Program-made: the position numbers and the translations under genes
Origin: Dactylorhiza incarnata
Taxonomy: Eukaryota > Streptophyta > Magnoliopsida > Asparagales > Orchidaceae
DNA length: 64,000 nucleotides
Assembly: GCA_033032865.1 (NCBI GenBank)
Contig: JAWHQI010000276.1
Location: 3,596,001-3,660,000, forward strand
Direction: 5' to 3'
Shown here: positions 23,055-34,135 of the stretch, one piece after another
How positions within the stretch are numbered: position 1 is the first letter of the stretch
Layout: each line of letters opens with the position of its first letter
Notes under the pieces: generated by a model
Seen by the model: only the letters and a program-made list of their open reading frames with translations
Databases searched by the model: none
Told to the model about the DNA's origin: nothing

Positions 23055-23734
23055 AGGTGTTAGCTCCTTTGGCCGATTGTTCATTCTATGTTTTCTAAAA
23101 TATTTTTGGTATTTTTCTCATGCATTTTCTCTAATTATATTCTTAAATTTAAATTGTTTCTTATTTGTCTTAGTTCAAAAACAAAAAAAAAATCCCAAAA
23201 ATGTTGAAAAATATTTTTTTTTCATTTGTTTGATTATAAAAATTTTTGATTATAAGAACTTCATTTGTGCAAAACATCTTCGTAATTTCATTTCAAATGG
23301 TCAAAATTGATATGGCATACACTTAAAGATTTTTCTTCAATATCTAATTTTCATTTCAAGTTTCCTAGACATTATTTTATCTTGTCATTCCTTGACCTTA
23401 GTCTTATTATGTGCAAAGAAATGGTCTTTAGAAAATTGTGTAAGATTGCCTAGCATGCCTCTAAGTATGAGTAATGTTTTATGTTAATCAATGATTCATT
23501 CACTCATTATTTTGGTAATCTACATGTGCTCATAATCTTAGACTTGCATGATTATGTAGTGTAATAGTTTTAACAAATTAAGTTGTATGTCTAAAAATTA
23601 CCTACACCATCTTTAAAACAAAATATTTCTTGCACATATAGAAGTGTTATTTCCACATTGTTAGTGTTTGCGAAAACAAGTGAATTCGGAGACCTTTGTC
23701 CCAAAATTAAAACTATGAAATAAAATAACAAAGA

Positions 23735-23968
23735 TAACTCCACCAAGCACTAATCACCCTCCTGATAAGTCTTAATGAGCATTGTGAGGTTGAGCACCTT
23801 GGAAATAATTGGAAAGTGTCTTTTACAAACACATTTTCTTTATCACTTCTATTTTTGTACACCGGATCACTCAAAATAAAATAATAAAAATTGCTTATGT
23901 GGTCCCCCAAGCAATACTTCGCTCCCTGATAAGTCTTAATGAGCATTGTGTGGGCGAAACACCTTGGT
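23735..23968 (+). repeat. Module M3 in C (two copies)
   Basis: Copies at 23735-23802 and 23900-23968 share CCTGATAAGTCTTAATGAGC and ATTGTG.GG, followed by CACCTTGG. Between them lies a less conserved 97 bp. Element B also has two copies, element A one. Confidence 0.82.
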
Positions 23969-25064
23969 AATTATACTCCTTTTATGTGCTTTGAAATTTT
24001 ATTCTAGAACTGATGTGTGAAAGTAATTATAAGACTACATTCTTAATATTGTTTTACTATTTCATAACATATGTTATGTGTTTTGATTATTTCACTTGTA
24101 TACTCTTATCAAAACACTTAATGCACACATCATTGTTTTACATAAAAATTCATTCACTCATGAGAATTGGATCCTAATGCATATTTACATAATTCTCTTA
24201 AAACTTAAGTAAAAGCGCTAGATTACAATGCATGATTTCTACAATGTTTTCTTCACTTGAAACATGAATTCGTTACATTATAGATCTTACCTTTTTGAAT
24301 ATTTCAAATCATGCTTGCCTATTAGTTAATGCTCAAATGTGAAGATTCTAGACATTAGATGTAAGACCCCTTTTTTTTCCCGGTTCTTATGCCCAGAACC
24401 GCCGCTTTGCGGTGACACCTTCAATCGGGAAGGTCGCCACTACAAAATGCCGATCCTGACGGCCATATCGATCACAGAAGAAGAAAAGTAGAAACGAACA
24501 AAAAGAAGTTCAAGTCCACAATCACATGCTATATATAATAAATGTCCACATGATATAACTGAAATAACAAGGGTTACAATAATAAAGGGCTAATGCCCTG
24601 TACATTATGTCCTCACTACAAGATCACTCGCGGAAGCTAACTACTAATCACTCATTGATCCTGAATCTGGTGTTCCTGTACTAGACTGGCCCGCCTCCAT
24701 CTGCACCGGCCTTTGGTGATGTTGTGTCTCCTCGATCCCCTAAAATGAGATGGTCCACTGACCGTTAGTCAAAAAGACTAAGCCTTATGTTCCCCACCCC
24801 ACCCCCAATGGCTCCTAGGCACCGTGTGGGAGGATGAAGCGGAGGACAGCAAGGGGTATAAAACAAAGCAGATGACGGCGGATTTTGTCTACAGGAAATG
24901 TCTACAACTACACATGTGTATATAGATAATTGAAGCAGTAATATAAAGCATGGTAAAGAGCAAGTAAAGAATGGTAAGTAAAGACAATTATATAATATAA
25001 AAGTAACCATTGATTTATAGGGATGCCCATACAAACCTATAGACCAAGGGGTCATTTAGCAGGG

Positions 25065-25105
25065 CCTATCGTATAAAGAGTGTCATAACCAATTTATACG
25101 ATAGG
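25065..25105. repeat. Perfect inverted repeat in chromovirus LTR
   Basis: CCTATCGTATAAA (25065-25077) and TTTATACGATAGG (25093-25105) form a 13-bp stem with a 15-base loop. Confidence 0.9.
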
Positions 25106-25689
25106 GGTAGGGGTTGAAATGCAATGTCTATGCCATGACATGCAGAGTTATGCAGTTTATGATATGTTCATACAAGTGCAACTCACACACTTCGACTCTA
25201 TGCGCACAGACCTTTAGTTCCCTTTTTTTGGAGCTAGTAAGACTCCCAGGACCTATCGTACGCCTCAACGCAAAACCGCGGAGCATCTGCATACTCTTAC
25301 TGGTTGGACCACCAGACTTTTATGGCTAAGTGCAAATTCCACACTTGTCGAGTCAACGTATTGACGTCGGTGTGAACGACCGTCCAATACCAAAGACCCA
25401 CCACCTTTATGAACATGCAAACATGTTTACCATCTATCTCCGAGCCATAAGCTCCCCGAGCTAACCTACCCGTCACCATAAACTTCTGATCCACCGGGTC
25501 GCCGGACCAACCCGTCCATACTAACAAGCATTACTTAGTCACAAGCTCACCGGACTAACTAGTCCGCTGCATCAACCACCAATCCTACCGCTCGTAGAAA
25601 CAAACCAACTAACCTCTCGTAACCACGGGGTGTGGATGTGTGCATTATTAAGTTAATCTTGTACAACAACTTATCCCTACAATTTATGG

Positions 25690-25816
25690 TTAATCTTGGA
25701 CTTCCCGAGGATTACACTGTAAGGGGCTCGTTACGGTACTAGGAACCACAATGTGATGACACCCCAAGATTACCTTTCTCAAGACACTTGAAGTTATTGG
25801 TAGCTACCCGTAAGAA
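25690..25816 (-). repeat. Module M1 in chromovirus LTR
   Basis: Read on the minus strand it has GGGTAGC, TGTCTTGAGAAAGG, CCTAGTACCGTAACGAGCCC and CCTCGGGAAGTCCAAG, in the order seen in the copia element C (21576-21700) and in B. It is thus shared by a Ty3/gypsy LTR and Ty1/copia internal regions. Confidence 0.8.
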
Positions 25817-28307
25817 TACCCTTCTTGTCATTTCTCTTGAATTAACCTTAAGCATTTTATGACACGCTAAGGGAAAGACGATCTTTAGTCAACCCCAAGC
25901 ACGACCCTAACCATTAGCTCACCAAGCACTCTAATCACCTAAACACATTTCTGATGACCTCAACCCCTTCATCCTGACCATGCACACTGACTACATGCCA
26001 CTTCCACTTGGTAGGCCCCTAAATACCCAAGTTTCACATTTTTACTATACGCAGACCAAACTAACTATATGAAGCTAATAAGTACATGTACTCCAAATAT
26101 TCATCCTCATGACACAAGATTATTACTGGAGGTCTATCATGACATTATAAGACTAAATCCAGATATTCATATTTTTCCTTAATTATTTGCATTTATTATC
26201 ATTTCTCTAATATTTTCCAAGTATGAATATGAGCATGAAGTGTAAGGTATTCTTATGATATGGCTCTCATAAAATTATGATAGATCTATCAGGACAAAAT
26301 AACCATAAGTACATAATATCACAATTTTACAATTAGGAATTGTCCTCTAATTATAATATTTAGCATCTTTCCAAAGTTGGAGGTTAATGAAGGAACCATC
26401 AAAAATAATTATCCAAAAATTATGGAAAAATTACTAGACCTTCATATTAGTCAGAAAAGTCTACTGGACAAATTTCAGAATTTATAAAGGAAAATTAATC
26501 ACATAAATGAATATTCCAAAGAAACCCTTTCTAGGGAAAATTGTGAAGGAACCTACTGTTAAATAATTCCAAAAATTAAGAAAGAAATACTAGATCTCCA
26601 ATATAATCATAAAGGCTTGCTGACTGAGTTTCACAATTTATGGAAATCATTTTCTCACCTAAATAAATATTCCAAATAGATCCTAATATGAACATGTTGT
26701 GAAGTAGCCTACTTATAATAATCTCCAAAAATTATATAAACATTTGGAGAGCTTCTTAGTACTTTGAAATGTCCTATCACCAAGTTGCACATTTTTCCAG
26801 AGAGTTTTGGACCCTTAATTATATTTCTTAAAATTAAGATAAAATAAGTGCCTTGTGAATGAAGTGTTGGTTAAATCATCTAATTAATTACACAAAAAAT
26901 ACCAGAGGTCCATCATATGAATAAAAAGGCACTGCCAAGGTTTTACAATCATCCAAGGTAATTTGAGCATGTAAATTTCCTTTATTATGAAATGCCCTAA
27001 AGGGGTTATAACCTAATTTTGGGGGAATAAATACTCCTAAAATTCTCTCAAAATTCCCTAGGGCATTATTACACCCCATGAACATATATACTAAGTCCCA
27101 TGACCATTCTAGGACTTTTGACCACATGACCTTCACAAGGTTCTATAGCACCCCTAAGGATAAAGCTAAGGTCCTAGGGCATATCCATCTCCACACCACC
27201 CCAAATCACTCATGGGGGTGTTTTAGGAGATCCTAAACCAGTTGCCAAGGTTTCAACCCATGTTGATGAGTTTTGACCACCATACCCCAAAATAAACACC
27301 ATACCCCAATTTTAACCTAATTTTACCCAACTTGGGTTAACCAATTACCTATCTAAATCAGTCCCAATTGGGCTGAAATTTTTACCATGTTCATATAATA
27401 ACCCTAAGAGGCACCCACCTATATTTGGAGGGGATTGGAGGTCATTAGACACTAAATATAAATAATATATGAATTATTAAATTATTACAAAAACCTCAGA
27501 ACAATGTTCTCCTAAAATTCCCATCTTTGGATATGTTATGGTTGTAGATACAAATAGCCTAGGTTTCAATTTTCAAGTCAATCCCATAAACCAATCAAAA
27601 GTTATTCAAGAAATGGTGGATGTCCTACACTAGGGACTACTCCCACCAAAATGGACCTACAGGGAGCTACAGAACTCCTTTTGGGCTAAAACAAACTTTG
27701 AAATAAAGTAGTCTCTAAGGGCTACAACTTTGGTGTTGACCACCTTTTCTGTAGAGGGCCCTAAGTATTTTTAATAAATTAATCTATGTACAGCAAAATG
27801 TGTGACAGAAAATATGTTTAATAAACATTTCATATAATATAGCCGCACGAATCTTGATGCAGAATGGACGCCATCCCTTCGTCTTCCTCCTCTAGCCGAC
27901 AGCTGAGATTGCTCCGACCTGGGCGGTTTTGGAAGTGGTTTTCCCGGCCACCCACGCCCCTCCCCTGCCGGCCAATGCCACCACCACCTTCCTTGAGGTG
28001 GTGGTCGGCGATGGGAGGTCGTGGAAGGCCGGTGGTGGCCGGAAATAGGGGCTTAGACAAGAGGAAAAAGCTCCAAAAAATGGAGTTTTCGGCTCACACA
28101 ATCTAGGGCCAATTGGCCTTAAAGCTTGCAAGCAATAGATGTAGATCAATCCACTAGGGTAGAGGAGAAGAACCAGACCTCCAAACGGGCTTGATGGCGG
28201 TTATTTCCCGAATTTTCCATGGCCGACCACCCTCCTTGAGCTCCTTGCCGAAATCCCAATTCTCCACCAAATGCAATGATCTAGGACTCGATTTCAACTG
28301 ATTTACC

Positions 28308-29718
28308 TATTGAAACCGATTCCTCGGCCTCTTGTAGAGCTCGGGGCCCTCACCGAAATGAGGGGCAGCTAGCCCTTACTGATCCCTCGGAGAAGGTAGA
28401 CTGAAGACTAGAAAGAAGACTAAGACCTTAGTCACAGCGAGGAGGTCCCTCCACTAACCCGGAAGATCGTTGAGCGCTTCCCCTCCCAAGTCAAAGCTGA
28501 AACTTGGGCACCTTGGAGAGCTCTGGAAATGCTAACCAAAGAAAGCCTGAGGAGAGAGAAGCTGAAGTGAACTCCCCTCCAAAGGTGCCCTTGAGGTCCT
28601 ATTTATAGGTTTTCTGGTCTAGCCTGCAAATAGCAGGATCCCGCCTTTTGATTTTACTATCCGCACCCCAAACGGGTCTGCTAACAGCCAAACTCCTCTG
28701 TTTGGAGAGGCTAAAGGCAGACCACCTAGGGTAAAAGGGTAATTTGGCCTTATCAACCTATGGGCATGGAACTGTGAGAACATTACTGCTGAAGATCTCG
28801 CGGGCCTTCTCGCCAGTCCTGCTCAAGATACCTCTCCTAGGCGATCGCCCTATGAGGACCTCGCTGGCCTATTCTGGCGGTATCTGCCGAGGTCCGGTCT
28901 CCCGACCCTTTCTGCGAGACCACCTCCTGGGATTCGTCGATCTTAACACACCTTTCGTCGAACGCGGGGCACTTCGCCGATCACAGACGAGCTTGACGAA
29001 ATACAGAACGTCAGGTTATTCGCTGACCGCTGAGACGGGCGGTTCGCCGACCGCTGCTTCCCTGCTGTAATTTTGCCGAGCACTGCCATAGAATATATTT
29101 TGTTCGTCGGGCGCCGTCCGATGAATGCTGAGCTCCATTCGACATTTGTCAAGCGCAGAATTGAGCTCGCTGGAAGCTGAGGCTCTAAGCTCGCGAGCCT
29201 TCCTGCGAGATCGCCTACTAACTTTGTCGCGCACTGAACACGTTTCGCCGGACACCTCTTTACTGAACAAAGGGTCTCTTCCGCCAGCGGCCTGCGAGGT
29301 ATTGACTTGCCCGCCCTCGTTTGGCCCAGTCCTTTGAAGATATCTGATGAGGCCTGGATCTTGCGACTGATCTTTCAAGACCGTCCCTTTGGCTTTAATG
29401 ATCATAGAACATTTCATCGACTGCTGTTGATTTCGTCGAACAGGGGCGAGCTCGACGACCATAGGTGGGCTCGACGAACTCGGGAGTGTTCGTCGAACGC
29501 AGTATCCCTCTCGTCGAACTTTGGGAACTTCTTTAAATTGCCTGCGGGTGCTTATCTCGCCTACCCTTCTCGCTCGCCTCTCAGCGAGCCCTCCGAGAGA
29601 GATTTCTCTCTGATCCCTCTCGCGAGGTCTTCGGCCCTAAGGCCTCCCTCTCTTATTACTTCATCCTGTTGCCTTCCCACACCGTGCTTCCTCGTCTGGC
29701 AAATATCGGGGTTGTACA
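28308..29718 (-). repeat. Tat1 3' LTR
   Basis: 1411 bp. On the minus strand it begins TGTACAACCCCG (29718) and ends CGGTTTCAATA (28308, usual end CA changed to TA). TATA box TATAAATA at 28610-28617 (minus). U3 is full of TTCGTCGA and CTCGCGAG sites. Long frames such as 29016-29462 have no known product and recur in the other LTR simply through LTR identity. Confidence 0.93.
28610..28617 (-). promoter_or_regulatory. Tat1 3' LTR TATA box
   Basis: TATAAATA on the minus strand, conserved in all three Tat LTRs of the window (28610, 40710, 43758). Confidence 0.7.
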
Positions 29719-29832
29719 CAATCCCTGCTCTTCGCGAGGCTATTTAGGCTCGCAAAGAAACATCCAACCCTCGGTATTCGCCAGCCCCTTGATGATCTGT
29801 CAGGAATCTTCGGTAGGGCCCACCCTGAGGGC

Positions 29833-29840
29833 TATAAATA
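29833..29840 (+). promoter_or_regulatory. TATA box of Tat1 antisense gene a
   Basis: TATAAATA on the plus strand, 73 bp before the ATG at 29914. Tat2 has TATATATA at the same place (44829-44836). Confidence 0.7.
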
Positions 29841-29913
29841 TCGTCCCGTCCTTAGTGGCATGCGCCGCCACTTCCTTTTCTTTCTTTCTGCCCCGTACTG
29901 TAGCTGCTAGGAG

Positions 29914-31085
29914 ATGCCGCTTTCCGAAGAAGCCGAGGCTTGCCTAAGGGATGTCAGAGCCGGCGGGTTACCTTCTACGACTAAGGTCCCTGCCTGGATG
30001 AACCAGCTGCCTCCCGCTCAATCGCCGAAGACCAAGAGGGTGAAGGCGGTTTGCCGAATCGGGTACGGTTCCGTGTTGCTGGACTCCTCCCCGGATAGCC
30101 ATCCCCACGAGAAGGTATGAGCTACCCCTCAGCTTAAGCCAATAAGTTTGTCCGTGATTTATGCATGCGCGCATGATGCTGTGCCGAATGAGGAAGCTGG
30201 AGAACCTGCTGGTGGGTCTCGCAAAAGTCCGCCGGTGGATACAAATCTCGCTGGGAAAAATGTCGCAGGTACGCCCTTAATCTCGCATGCCAGCCCTCCT
30301 TTTGTCAACCATCTGACCTTCGTTCCCTGCTTCTTACAGTCTCGCCCCGGAAGTCCCCGGCTCGCCGGGCATCGCGGCCTCCATCTCCGCCTCCCGACAA
30401 AAATATAGATAGGCCAGGTTTCCAACTCCTATCGAGCGCGGAGACCGGCGGTTCTGTATCGCCAAAGATCCCTCCGACCAATAGCGCAGCCTACCCTCCT
30501 GGTCTGCGTAAATCTCTCTACACCCACTATGGTAACCTCTTCCATGGCCGCCCTGAGACTTCTAGCCCCCCTCTGGGTAAGCGTTCCGACGGCCCCTTGC
30601 CCTGCGCGAACTCATGCGCGCGCTATCTAACCTTTTCGTAATACTTCGCAGAGAATTCTGAAATTCCTCCTACTGATTCCGAGCTGGGCGACAACGAGAT
30701 GTCTCCCCTTCCTGACCAGGTGGAAGACTTCTTAGGTGATCCGCGAGATCTGGAGATGGTGAAACAATGAGCCGCAGAGTTGCTGAGGAAACATGGTCGG
30801 ATGTTGATGGACCTCAACATGCAGGCGAGACGGGACAAAAAAGCTGCCGAGGATAGGCATGCCGTATTGATGGAAGAATGTGCGAGGCTCCGGGCCGTGA
30901 GGCAACGTGATCACGATGAGAACGTCACGACGCTGGAGGCGCATATAGCGAGGATGAGGGATTATGCCTTCCTCATTGATCGGGAGGGCCGCGCGGTCGA
31001 GGATTACTATAATTCTAGGGTACCGCCGCGTTCCGGGTCACGAGGTGGGGGTAGGTGGAAATGGTTGCCCCACGACTCTCGCTAA
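29914..31085 (+). pseudogene. Tat1 antisense gene a (four exons), function unknown
   Basis: The gene is read opposite to gag-pol. Exons: 29914-30114, about 30175-30268, 30340-30576 and 30652-31085. Introns have GT..AG ends at the same places as in Tat2, except that the first acceptor is lost here (CAG became CAT near 30174). Exon 1 encodes MPLSEEAEA and VPAWMN. The last exon (434 bp in both copies) encodes a charged coiled region and ends DYYNSRVPPRSGSRGGGRWKW and HDSR with a stop. A TGA at 30768-30770 breaks the frame here, while Tat2 is open at that codon. No known domain was recognised. The conserved splice sites and open consensus argue that the family makes this protein. Confidence 0.72.
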
Positions 31086-31465
31086 CTCTTACGTTGTCGC
31101 AAACTATTATTACCTGTGAATGAGCACCTTTATTTTAGATGATCTCGCAATGGTCTGCGACTTATATATTAGTTTTATCTCGTCTGATAATAATTACTAG
31201 CTTTTTATTAGTTCTCGCTCGCTGCTAATATGTCTGTTTCATTTTCATGCTATGTTGTGTTCGTGGGGGTCTCCGATCTCGCTGAACGTATCTCGTGGCG
31301 GCTCCCCGCCCCACTTCTTACGCCATTATATTTGCTTGCGCTGTTCTTGCATAGATGTTGCTTGTACTAACCTCGCGGGCCCTTCTCGCCCGCGGTCGTG
31401 ATGTGATGTTTTTGGCTAACTGCGCTCGCCGGTGCTTGGACTTCTTCCCGCCCTTTTATTTTTGC
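31086..31465 (+). other. Spacer between antisense genes a and b
   Basis: About 380 bp without a gene, rich in TCTCGC and CTCGCGG, leading to the TATA box of gene b. Confidence 0.7.
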
Positions 31466-31473
31466 TATAAATA
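31466..31473 (+). promoter_or_regulatory. TATA box of Tat1 antisense gene b
   Basis: TATAAATA, 115 bp before the ATG at 31589. The Tat2 copy has the same box at 46463-46470, 117 bp before its ATG. Confidence 0.75.
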
Positions 31474-31588
31474 GGCTGTCCTAGCTGAGTTAACCACCGC
31501 ATTTACTGTCACCCTTCTTCCTCCTCTGCTTCAGAGCTCTCGCTCCTTCTCGTTCTCGCTCTACTTCCTTTCTCGCAGATTTTTCGAA

Positions 31589-33548
31589 ATGGGCGACGAT
31601 GCTAATGAGTCGGAGGGTCGGCGAAAGATTGCTAATGCTTTCGCCGAGCATAGCTTCTCACATTGCAACATGACAGATGAGGAATACTTTAGCGTGGTCG
31701 CCGACTATGTCACCCCTCCCCCCCCCCCCCCCCCCCCGTTCGAGGCACGCCGTCCCAACAAGAACGACGTGATCAACGCCCCGCTTGTCGACGAGTTGGC
31801 CATCCCCACCGCTCATTTCGCGGTCGGCCTGCGTCTCCCCCTGTGGCCGGAAGTTCGCCAGGTAATGATCGTTCTCTCTCGCTTCTTGTTCTCTGCAGGT
31901 CAAGTCTCGCTCATTATGTGAACTAATCCTGATCTTCTTGCTGCTCGTCAGGTGCTCAAGCACTATTGCGTTGTTCCGGGCCAGCTCACCCCTAACGCCA
32001 TGGCGGTGATCACAGCTTTGCCTGCTACCTTCGCGAGGAGCGCATCAAGTTCAGCCACCCGGTCTTTCGGAAGCTGTTCTCGTTCCGTGCCTACAGGGAT
32101 GGGACTGCCTACTTTGTGGGCTCGGGTCCTAAGGTTGACGAGACCATCAACAAAGCCCACTTCTGGGCCCAGAAGTTCTTTTTCGTCAAGGGGAACTTCG
32201 GTTATATCCCGATCTCGCCAGTCCAGCAAGGCGAGACCACCTACCGGCCCGCTGCCCTCGGAGGACACGACGCACTCCTCTACCAGTTCTTCTGTAAGAA
32301 GAACATTGAGGTTGTTCACCTTCGCCGCAACCTCAACAAGCTGCTTCCAGTGCTCGCTGGGGAAGGTAAGGATTTCGCTCTATCACTACAACCTTTTTTA
32401 TTTCAGTGACCTCGTATTTATTGAAATTTCGACCCTTTTCTAGGCGAGCGAGATCTTCCCATCCATCCCCCCTACGCGAGCAATCGGAAGATCGACGCTA
32501 CCCTGGCTCTCGCGACCATGGGGACAGAGGCTTGCCGAGGCGCCGTCACACCCGGTGAGCCCTCCTCTCGCAAGAGACCGGGGGCTTCTGGTAGCCATGC
32601 CCTTCCCCCAAATTCTCCGCCGAAGAAAAAGAGTAAGAAAAGAGGGGTCTCGCTCGGCTCCTCGAAGGGGAAGGAGCCTCGCGAGACCGCTTTCGACGAG
32701 TTCGACCTCACCGTCCTTTCTGCGGGAGGGGAGGATGATGAGCCCTGCCAGGAGGCTTCCAGAACCTCCGTCCTGCCCATCCCCGTCAACCATTACAACT
32801 TCGGCCTCGGCCAGAGGCGCCAAGATGAGACTGGCGAGCTCTTGGTAAACTGGAAGCCGGAGATGAACCGGGTGGATATCTCCACCATCCTTACTTCCTG
32901 GGTGGAGAAGGAGACCATCAGCGGCCAAGCCTTCGATCTTTCGTTCGTCCTTTATGGGCGCGAGGACGCGGGGTCTTATAAAGATGAGATTGCGAGAACT
33001 CACGCTTTCGAGAGCACGAGGTCTCAGTTGCGCTCTGCCGAGCTCGCCCATATGACGGGGAGGCACTGCTTACAACTGGAGCTTCACAACGTGGAGCTCG
33101 CGAGGGCCTATCAGGGGCTTCTTGCCAAGAATGCGCAGCTGAAGGAGAAGCTGCTCGCCGCAGAGGGCAATGTGGTGAGTTACCTAGACCTCGCCACTCT
33201 CCTCTCCTTCGGCCACTTCGTTTCCCTAACTTCTTTTACTTGCAGGATGTCGAGGCCGCCGGAAGAGCCGATGCTCGCATTCAGGAATTGAAGGGCGAGG
33301 TGGCCGGGATGAAAGCCCTAAACTGTGACCTCACCTGCGCCGCCGTTCCCCCTTCTCCCCGCCGTCTGAAGGAAGAGAGGCGAGCGCGAGATGAAGAAAT
33401 CCGCTCGGAGTCTACCAAGTCAGCTCGCTACATTTTCCAGACGATGAAGGCAGCCGGCCTCCTAGCCGCCGACGCGGCCGACATGACTCTGGAGGACATA
33501 AACCCCGGAGCTTTTTATCCCGCTTCTGCCAGTGAAGAACAGCGATGA
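31589..33548 (+). pseudogene. Tat1 antisense gene b (putative plant transposon protein family)
   Basis: Exons 31589-31861, 31952-32365, 32444-33174 and 33246-33548; introns of 90, 78 and 71 bp with GT..AG ends. Introns 1 and 2 match Tat2 in position. Protein features: PTAHFAVGLRLPLWPEV, then PGQLTPNAMAVI, DGTAYFVGSGPKVDETINKA and WAQKFFFVKGNFG. These resemble the plant domain annotated as 'putative gypsy type transposon' (Transposase_28 type), found in antisense frames of Tat elements; no enzyme activity is known. Exon 3 adds a basic Lys-rich stretch and exon 4 a coiled coil. Damage: a 20-base C run at 31718-31737 and a one-base loss near 32020-32035 compared with Tat2. Confidence 0.8.
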
Positions 33549-34135
33549 TGAGGAAGGGTTCGCGAGTGATTCCTGAAGCTTGATAGTTTTTAATTTTATT
33601 TTGTTTTGTTTTGGGCTGGCGAGATCGCCGCCTTATGTAAATTAAACTGCGAAATGCGTGGATGCATATTTTTGCCCTTGTATCGTGTTCGCCCTTTCTT
33701 CTTTATTATTTTTTGTGCTGGTATCTCGTTCTCGCTTGCCTTGATATTCATTTTTACGTAGGTTATTCTCGCGATGATCGTTCTCGCATCTTACGTTATC
33801 GAACAGATAGGCATAGGACATTTTTGGCTGCTCTGGCCTTTCGCTATTTGCCTTAGGATTATCATCCCTTAGGTATGCATTTCTCTCTAGGTTTCGCGAG
33901 GTACCTTCCTTTTCGGCGAGGGCTCGCCTCCTACCCTATGCCGGCGACCTTTCTGCCGAGTACCGGATACCCCGGAGTGCCCAGGGTTGATTCTCGTCAC
34001 TCGCACACTATCGTGAGAAATCTTTCTTTTCGTCGAGCGAGCGGGCTCGCCGAGCGAGAAGGACTAGGTCAGTTCCGAAGGCTCGCCAACCTGATGCATT
34101 TCATCCTGACATTATGAAGAACTCATCTCCTTGCC
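33549..34135. other. Spacer between antisense gene b and tandem array
   Basis: About 590 bp. No gene is supported; rich in TCTCGC/GCGAGA sites. Confidence 0.65.

Larger units (their letters stand above)
18522..24359 (+). mobile_element. C: gag-only copia (Sirevirus-like) element, 3' end beyond window
   Basis: It has a 5' LTR (18522-19703), a primer-binding site and one gag gene (19752-21201), then more than 3.1 kb without coding capacity. At 24360 it is split by the chromovirus LTR; the rest, with the 3' LTR, must lie right of the window. The non-coding part carries conserved modules shared with elements A and B: 21576-21700, 22480-22720, 23035-23054, 23735-23802 and 23900-23968. No protease, integrase or RT is found in the visible part, so it would depend on enzymes from a related autonomous element. 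Confidence 0.85.
21202..24359 (+). other. C non-coding internal region with conserved modules
   Basis: 3.1 kb of AT-rich sequence without gene. It contains module M1 (21576-21700), module M2 (22480-22720), a GGCGTTAA/TTAACGCC inverted repeat (23035-23054) and module M3 twice (23735-23802, 23900-23968). The small frames within (for example 22797-23310) are AT-rich chance openings. Confidence 0.8.
24360..28307 (-). repeat. Chromovirus 3' LTR, terminal portion
   Basis: On the minus strand the LTR starts at 42843 (TGTAACATCC) and ends at 24360 (GGGGTCTTACA), with termini TGTAA/TTACA. It is split by Tat1, whose target half sites TTACC (28303-28307) and ATACC (41827-41831) flank the break. Together the two parts make an LTR of about 4.96 kb. 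This portion holds a 13-bp-arm inverted repeat (25065-25105), module M1 (25690-25816) and a GC-rich segment (27850-28060). No gene is supported. The half target site of the whole element in C is TTAGA (24355-24359). Confidence 0.78.

Noticed and set aside
27830..28149. Overlapping frames in a GC-rich segment that could be a host exon
   Set aside because: No known domain, low complexity, and the segment lies within the chromovirus LTR.
29016..29462. Minus-strand frames of 148 and 172 codons (also 41052-41570) that look conserved
   Set aside because: They lie in the two LTRs of Tat1, which are nearly identical, so conservation is not evidence of a gene. No known domain; U3 repeats explain the sequence.
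32440..33066. Minus-strand frame of 208 codons
   Set aside because: It is the opposite strand of exon 3 of antisense gene b, which is supported by splice sites and a second copy.
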